Shown here: positions 5,864-9,674 of the stretch, piece by piece | Layout of the letters: each line of letters begins with the position of its first letter | Position numbering within the stretch: the stretch's first letter is position 1 | DNA from: an uncultured Bacteroidaceae bacterium | Lineage (GTDB): Bacteria; Bacteroidota; Bacteroidia; Bacteroidales; Bacteroidaceae | Length of the DNA stretch: 9,674 nt | Reading direction: 5' to 3' | Assembly: GCA_904501775.1 (NCBI GenBank) | Contig: CAJGCJ010000070.1 | Span: 1-9,674, forward strand | Made by a program: the position numbers and the translations under genes | Notes under the pieces: model-generated | What the model was told of the DNA's origin: nothing | Databases searched by the model: none | Seen by the model: only the letters and a program-made list of their open reading frames with translations

Positions 5864-6568
5864 AAAGTAGGTCTTATGGCTTTTCAACTGCCTCCTTAGA
5901 CGCTTTGAGTCGCAGCCGCATACTTTGTCGAGCATCTCCCAAAAGCGTCTGCTGTGATTGAACTCTACTGTGTGGCACAGTTCGTGCAGCAGAACATAGT
6001 CTATAAGCTCCTGTGTCAGCAGTACAAGGTATATGCTTAGGCTTATTGTGCTCCGGTTGCTGCAACTGCCCCAACGGCTCTTTATGTCGCGTATTGTGAC
6101 ACTCCTGTATTTAAGTCCATGCTCTTTGGCCAATTGGGAAAGTCGTTGAGGTAGTATCTCCTTTGCCCTATGCTGCAGGGCCGCGGTAACGGCGCGACGC
6201 AGCTGCTGTTGAGTCTGTTCGTCAAGCAACTCATTTGTGGCGGGCAGTTCAAGCCTGTATGCTCCGTTGTTGCCTGTTAGTCTTATTCTGTTGCTGTTGC
6301 CTCTGCCTGTATGCAGCCTGAAAAGGGGTTTCTCGATGCTGAAATTTTCGTCGATGGCTCTTATGCTCGTCTTTTCCTGCAGTTCCTTGAGCTTGTCGCC
6401 ATGTGCGGCAAGTGCCTTTTCTATCTCATTATTATCGGCTGCAGGCGGAATGGTGATATATATAGCATCGGGGCGCGCACGCATTATTATGCGGCGCGCC
6501 CGGCTGTTTCGTGTCACAACAAGGGTTCCCCAGTGCGGATGTTCTATCTTCTCTCTTATGCAGGGCAT
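5858..6568 (-). CDS. YgjP-like zinc metallopeptidase (DUF45/SprT-like, M48-type HExxH)
   Basis: The 236-residue soluble protein carries the zinc site HELCH at 195-199 (H195, E196, H199) with a third likely ligand H205 in EFNHSRRFW. Upstream of it is the family signature SRWGSCS at 164-170. The N-terminal half (about 10-110) is the beta-rich YgjP/DUF45 region, and 120-155 is a helical linker. The length fits the family. The ATG (6566-6568) overlaps the last base of the argB stop codon as TAATG, so translation is probably coupled. There is no signal peptide, indicating a cytoplasmic location. The substrate is not known, and nothing suggests a role in arginine metabolism beyond cotranscription. 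Its stop codon falls inside the terminator hairpin. The C-terminus RLRRQLKSHKTYFI is strongly basic. Confidence 0.9.
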   Translation of the reverse strand: MPCIREKIEHPHWGTLVVTRNSRARRIIMRARPDAIYITIPPAADNNEIEKALAAHGDKLKELQEKTSIRAIDENFSIEKPLFRLHTGRGNSNRIRLTGNNGAYRLELPATNELLDEQTQQQLRRAVTAALQHRAKEILPQRLSQLAKEHGLKYRSVTIRDIKSRWGSCSNRSTISLSIYLVLLTQELIDYVLLHELCHTVEFNHSRRFWEMLDKVCGCDSKRLRRQLKSHKTYFI

Positions 6569-7341
6569 TATACTACAATATGTGTTCCCGATGTTCCGTC
6601 TATCGCATCTGCTCGTGTGATGATAACTTTCGACACTCCACCTTGCAGGGCATTGAAGGCGTTGTCGATTTTGGGTATCATGCCACCGCTTACCGTGCCG
6701 TCGGCAATTAGCTGCTTGTAGCTGTTGCTGTCGATAAGAGGTATTATGCTCGACTCGTCATCTGGATTACGCATTACTCCGGGGTATTCGAAGCAGTAGG
6801 TCAGCGTTACATCGAAGTAGGGTGCAAGAGCCTTTGCTGTTTCAGCTGCAATGGTATCGGCATTGGTGTTGAGCATGTTGCCTGCACCGTCGTGGGTGAG
6901 CGGAGCCATTATGGGTGTAATACCTTGTGCTATGAGCTTCGACAGCATGTTGCCGTCGGCTCTTTCAACATCGCCTACGAATCCCCAATCGACCTTGTCA
7001 ACAGGACGCTTGTGTGCTTTTATTATGTTGCAGTCGGCGCCGGTGAGTCCCAATGCGTTTATTCCGCGCGCTTGCAGACATGCCACGATGTTCTTGTTTA
7101 CAAGTCCGCCATAGACCATTGTCACTACCTTGAGAGTCTCGGCATCGGTGATGCGTCGGCCGTCTACCATTTGGCTCTCAATACCCAATTGTGCAGCTAT
7201 GCGTGTGGCCGAGCGGCCACCGCCATGTATGAGCACTTTGTTGCCTTTAATGGCTGCAAAACGGTCGAGAAGATTGTTGAGGCTCTCCTGCTCCTCAACA
7301 ATCTTCCCACCAACTTTTATAACTGTTATATTTTCTTTCAT
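6568..7341 (-). CDS. argB: Acetylglutamate (or succinylglutamate) kinase, arginine biosynthesis
   Basis: The 257-residue amino-acid kinase phosphorylates the gamma-carboxylate of N-acylglutamate, the second step of arginine synthesis, using ATP in the cytoplasm. It shows KVGGK at 9-13, HGGGRSA at 39-45, DGRRITD at 60-66 in the acylglutamate-binding region, TNADTIAAE at 159-167, and SGGMIPKID at 218-226 with the phosphate-binding K224. The usual 'LTDVPGV' segment is YCFEYPGVM (182-190), a variant I associate with Bacteroidetes proteins. Bacteroides fragilis is known to use N-succinylated intermediates at the transcarbamylase step, so the substrate may be N-succinylglutamate; the sequence does not settle this. 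ATG 7339-7341 is chosen because the upstream extension lies inside speA and is unlike the family. It overlaps the speA stop by one base (TGATG). Confidence 0.95.
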   Translation of the reverse strand: MKENITVIKVGGKIVEEQESLNNLLDRFAAIKGNKVLIHGGGRSATRIAAQLGIESQMVDGRRITDAETLKVVTMVYGGLVNKNIVACLQARGINALGLTGADCNIIKAHKRPVDKVDWGFVGDVERADGNMLSKLIAQGITPIMAPLTHDGAGNMLNTNADTIAAETAKALAPYFDVTLTYCFEYPGVMRNPDDESSIIPLIDSNSYKQLIADGTVSGGMIPKIDNAFNALQGGVSKVIITRADAIDGTSGTHIVV

Positions 7342-9236
7342 CAATAGTCGAGATATGTGTATCCGTATAGCCCAGAACGGTAGTTGGAAAGGAACTCTTT
7401 TCCCTCTTCGAGACTTATGCGACCCTCTTTGACTGCACTTGTAACCCAACGCTCGAGTGTGCGCACAAGCTTGCGGGCATCGTATTGTACATAGTCGAGC
7501 ACGTCGGCAATTGTCTCTCCGTCTATAATCTTTTCGATGTGGTATCCCTCCTCGTCAACGCTGATGTGTACGGCGTTGGTGTCGCCAAAGCGATTATGCA
7601 TGTCGCCAAGACTCTCCTGATAGGCTCCCACGAGGAACACGCCAAGATAGTACGACTCGTTCGATTTCACCTTGTGTACCTTAAGCGAGTCGGCTTTGCT
7701 GCTGTAGTGGATGAAGTCGGTTATCTTGCCATCGCTGTCACAGGTCATATCCTGAATGGTACAGCTTCGGTCGGGGCGCTCGTCAAGGCGGTGTATCGGC
7801 ATGATGGGGAAGAACTGGTCTATACCCCAGCTGTCGGGAAGGCTCTGGAAGAGCGAGAAGTTACAGAAATATTTGTCGGCAAGCAGTTTGGGCAGCTTGC
7901 GGAAATCGTCGGGAACATGTTTCATGTTCTTGGCTAATGACTGTATCTCGCGTGTTACGCTCCAGAACATGCTCTCAATCTGTGCGCGTGTTTTGAGGTC
8001 AACTATTCCGTGGCTGAAGAGCTCGAGTGCCTCCTCGCGTATCTGCTGAGCATCGTGCAATGCCTCGAGCATTGTGCGCTGGTCGAGTTCGCACCATATC
8101 TTGTAAAGCTCCTTGGCAAGGTCGTGGTCGCCTGCTGCAACTTCCCAATCCTCGTCCATCTGGGGCAGTGCTGCGGTATCCAGCACCTCGAATACAAGAA
8201 CGGCATGGTGGGCCGAAACGGAACGACCGCTCTCGGTTATTATGTTGGGGTGGGGAATGTTGTTCTTGTCGGCAGCGTCCACAAATGTGAATATGGCGTC
8301 GTTGACATACTCCTGTATTGAGTAGTTGACACTGCTCTCGCTGCTCGATGAACGTGTTCCGTCGTAGTCCACTCCAAGTCCACCACCAATGTCGGTGAAC
8401 TCTACCTCGTAGCCAAGTTTACGCAGCTGTACATAGAACTGCGATGCCTCGCGCAACGCTGTCTTGATGTGGCGTATGCGGGTTACCTGACTTCCGATGT
8501 GGAAGTGTATAAGGCGAAGACAATCCTTTATGTCGTATTTCTCGAGTATGCCGAGCGCTTCGAGCAGTTCACTCGATGTGAGACCGAACTTGCTTGCATC
8601 GCCTCCGCTCTCTTCCCATTTTCCACTGCCTTCGCTTGCCAGCTTGATGCGTATTCCAATATTGGGGCGCACTCCAAGGCGCTTGCCTATCTTTGCTATG
8701 CGTTTGAGCTCGTTTAGTTTCTCTACTACAAGGAAGATGCGACGTCCCATCTTCTGTGCCAACAGGGCAAGTTCGATGTAGCTGTCGTCCTTATATCCGT
8801 TACAGATGATGAGTGAATCGCTGTCGGCATTCATTGCAATTACAGCGTGCAACTCGGGCTTTGAGCCGGCTTCGAGTCCGATATTGTACTTCTTGCCATG
8901 GCTCATAATCTCCTCTACCACCGGGCGCATCTGGTTTACCTTAATGGGGTAGACGATGAAATTCTCGGCCTTGTAGTTATACTCTTCTGAGGCCTGTTTG
9001 AAACATCCCGATATCTTCTCGATACGGTTGTCGAGAATGTCGGGGAAACGAATAAGAACAGGTGCGGCGACGTCTCTCAATTGCAGCTCGTCCATGAGCA
9101 GTTTGAGGTCAACCGAAACTCCATCTTTCTTGGGGGTAACAGCAACGTTGCCCTCCTCGTTGATGCTGAAATACGATGCTCCCCAACCTTTGATGTTGTA
9201 GAGCTCCTCTGAGTCTTCAATGCGCCATTTTCTCAT
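7341..9236 (-). CDS. speA: Biosynthetic arginine decarboxylase (PLP fold III)
   Basis: The 631-residue protein converts arginine to agmatine and CO2, the first step of the agmatine route to putrescine and spermidine. The PLP lysine is K99 in YPIKVNQ (96-102). HFHIGSQ is at 244-250, the glycine-rich phosphate-binding segment DIGGGLGVDYDG at 282-293, and ESGRSVSAHHA at 335-345. The C-terminal region contains TCDSDGKI at 498-505, whose Cys and Asp are expected to complete the active site from the other subunit. A helical insertion at about 360-450 is characteristic of the long SpeA type. It lacks a signal peptide. The start ATG is 48 bases after aroK; TGACTTTG at 9273-9280 (minus) is one base from a -7 element, so a weak internal promoter is possible. 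It overlaps argB by one base. Confidence 0.97.
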   Translation of the reverse strand: MRKWRIEDSEELYNIKGWGASYFSINEEGNVAVTPKKDGVSVDLKLLMDELQLRDVAAPVLIRFPDILDNRIEKISGCFKQASEEYNYKAENFIVYPIKVNQMRPVVEEIMSHGKKYNIGLEAGSKPELHAVIAMNADSDSLIICNGYKDDSYIELALLAQKMGRRIFLVVEKLNELKRIAKIGKRLGVRPNIGIRIKLASEGSGKWEESGGDASKFGLTSSELLEALGILEKYDIKDCLRLIHFHIGSQVTRIRHIKTALREASQFYVQLRKLGYEVEFTDIGGGLGVDYDGTRSSSSESSVNYSIQEYVNDAIFTFVDAADKNNIPHPNIITESGRSVSAHHAVLVFEVLDTAALPQMDEDWEVAAGDHDLAKELYKIWCELDQRTMLEALHDAQQIREEALELFSHGIVDLKTRAQIESMFWSVTREIQSLAKNMKHVPDDFRKLPKLLADKYFCNFSLFQSLPDSWGIDQFFPIMPIHRLDERPDRSCTIQDMTCDSDGKITDFIHYSSKADSLKVHKVKSNESYYLGVFLVGAYQESLGDMHNRFGDTNAVHISVDEEGYHIEKIIDGETIADVLDYVQYDARKLVRTLERWVTSAVKEGRISLEEGKEFLSNYRSGLYGYTYLDY

Positions 9237-9284
9237 GTCACAGTGTAATAGATGTTATAATAATGTTATTTTCAAAGTCAAATG

Positions 9285-9674
9285 TCATATAGCAAATTGC
9301 TTGCGGAAGGCAGCTACCGAGTCGGCAACCTGCATGTGGTCCTCCAGCCTGTCGGCAAGGAAACTGTGGGCGGCCTTGCTGTAGAAGGCGTGGCGTTTCT
9401 CCAACTGCTCTTCTATGAAAAGGCGCAGCTCCTCGTCGTTCTTATCTTTTAGCAACGGGCGTTTGCTGCGTGCAATACAAAGCCGTATGAACAGACGCTC
9501 TATTGGCACCTGCAAATATATTGTGGTGCCTTGCCGGTTCATGTAGTCAATGTTGTCGAAGAAGCAGGGTGTGCCGCCGCCTGTCGATATTATCACATCT
9601 TCAAATTCGGCAACTTCGTGCAACATGCGTTGCTCAATGCGTCGGAACTCCTCTTCGCCCTTCTCGGCAAATAA
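9285..9674 (-). CDS. aroK: Shikimate kinase, C-terminal three quarters, 5' end outside the window
   Basis: The frame runs in from the right edge and ends at TGA 9285-9287, giving 129 residues of a protein normally about 170-180 long. It phosphorylates shikimate to shikimate-3-phosphate for aromatic amino acid synthesis. The visible part starts LFAEKGEEEFRRIEQRML, whose FR..E matches the shikimate-binding segment, followed by STGGGTPCF with the conserved GGG. The lid RPLLKDK is next, and then the helical C-terminus with EKRHAFYSKAAH. The Walker A P-loop near the N-terminus is outside the window. The first internal ATG (9624-9626) is not the start, since the family match continues upstream of it. 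It is probably the first or an upstream gene of the speA-argB operon. Confidence 0.93.
   Translation of the reverse strand, partial: LFAEKGEEEFRRIEQRMLHEVAEFEDVIISTGGGTPCFFDNIDYMNRQGTTIYLQVPIERLFIRLCIARSKRPLLKDKNDEELRLFIEEQLEKRHAFYSKAAHSFLADRLEDHMQVADSVAAFRKQFAI

Noticed and set aside
7342..7449. Upstream ATG at 7449 in frame with argB
   Set aside because: The extension lies inside speA in another frame and is unlike any kinase N-terminus.
7485..8325. Plus-strand open frames opposite speA
   Set aside because: They arise from the codon bias of the minus-strand gene; no family resemblance, promoter or start context supports them.
1..9674. CRISPR arrays, insertion sequences and transposase genes
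   Set aside because: No spaced repeats longer than the 11-base integrase repeats and no transposase-like frame were seen on either strand.

Overview
The window looks like chromosomal DNA of a gut-type member of the Bacteroidales (Bacteroides/Prevotella relatives). The reasons are the promoter elements of the Bacteroidetes form (TAnnTTTG at -7, best seen upstream of the tRNA), starts mostly without a Shine-Dalgarno sequence, a Bacteroides-type integrase N-terminus, and the aroK-speA-argB gene order. I cannot place it to genus from the sequence alone.

Layout. Positions 1-240 hold the start of a tyrosine recombinase gene, cut by the window edge and read leftwards. Next comes a probable intrinsic terminator, then a tRNA with anticodon CAT and its promoter, all on the minus strand. 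The recombinase faces the 3' end of the tRNA, which is the usual arrangement at the edge of an element integrated into a tRNA gene. From 541 to 2858 (minus) there is a two-gene ABC exporter operon of the NatA/NatB type, closed by a perfect hairpin terminator. A divergent intergenic region (2859-3349) carries back-to-back promoters, a 57-codon lipoprotein ORF that resembles the truncated beginning of a PotD-like polyamine-binding lipoprotein, and a GC-rich perfect hairpin. From 3350 to 5800 (plus) there is a tight operon of a HAD phosphatase, the riboflavin kinase/FAD synthetase RibF, and a CPBP-family membrane protease. A perfect 21-bp hairpin separates it from the convergent minus-strand cluster aroK (partial, from the right edge), speA, argB and a YgjP-like zinc metalloprotease.

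How the genes work together. The right-hand cluster combines the shikimate pathway (AroK), arginine decarboxylation towards agmatine and polyamines (SpeA), and the second step of arginine synthesis (ArgB). speA/argB and argB/metalloprotease each overlap by one base, so their translation is probably coupled. RibF makes FMN and FAD, and its HAD neighbour may act on a phosphorylated metabolite. The ABC pair is a self-contained exporter of unknown substrate.

Most of the window is ordinary core genome. The parts worth a second look are the integrase/tRNA junction with its 11-bp direct repeats, the truncated PotD-like lipoprotein with its own promoter, and the overlap of arginine-consuming and arginine-making genes. 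I see no convincing new defence or other undescribed system, no CRISPR array and no insertion sequence.
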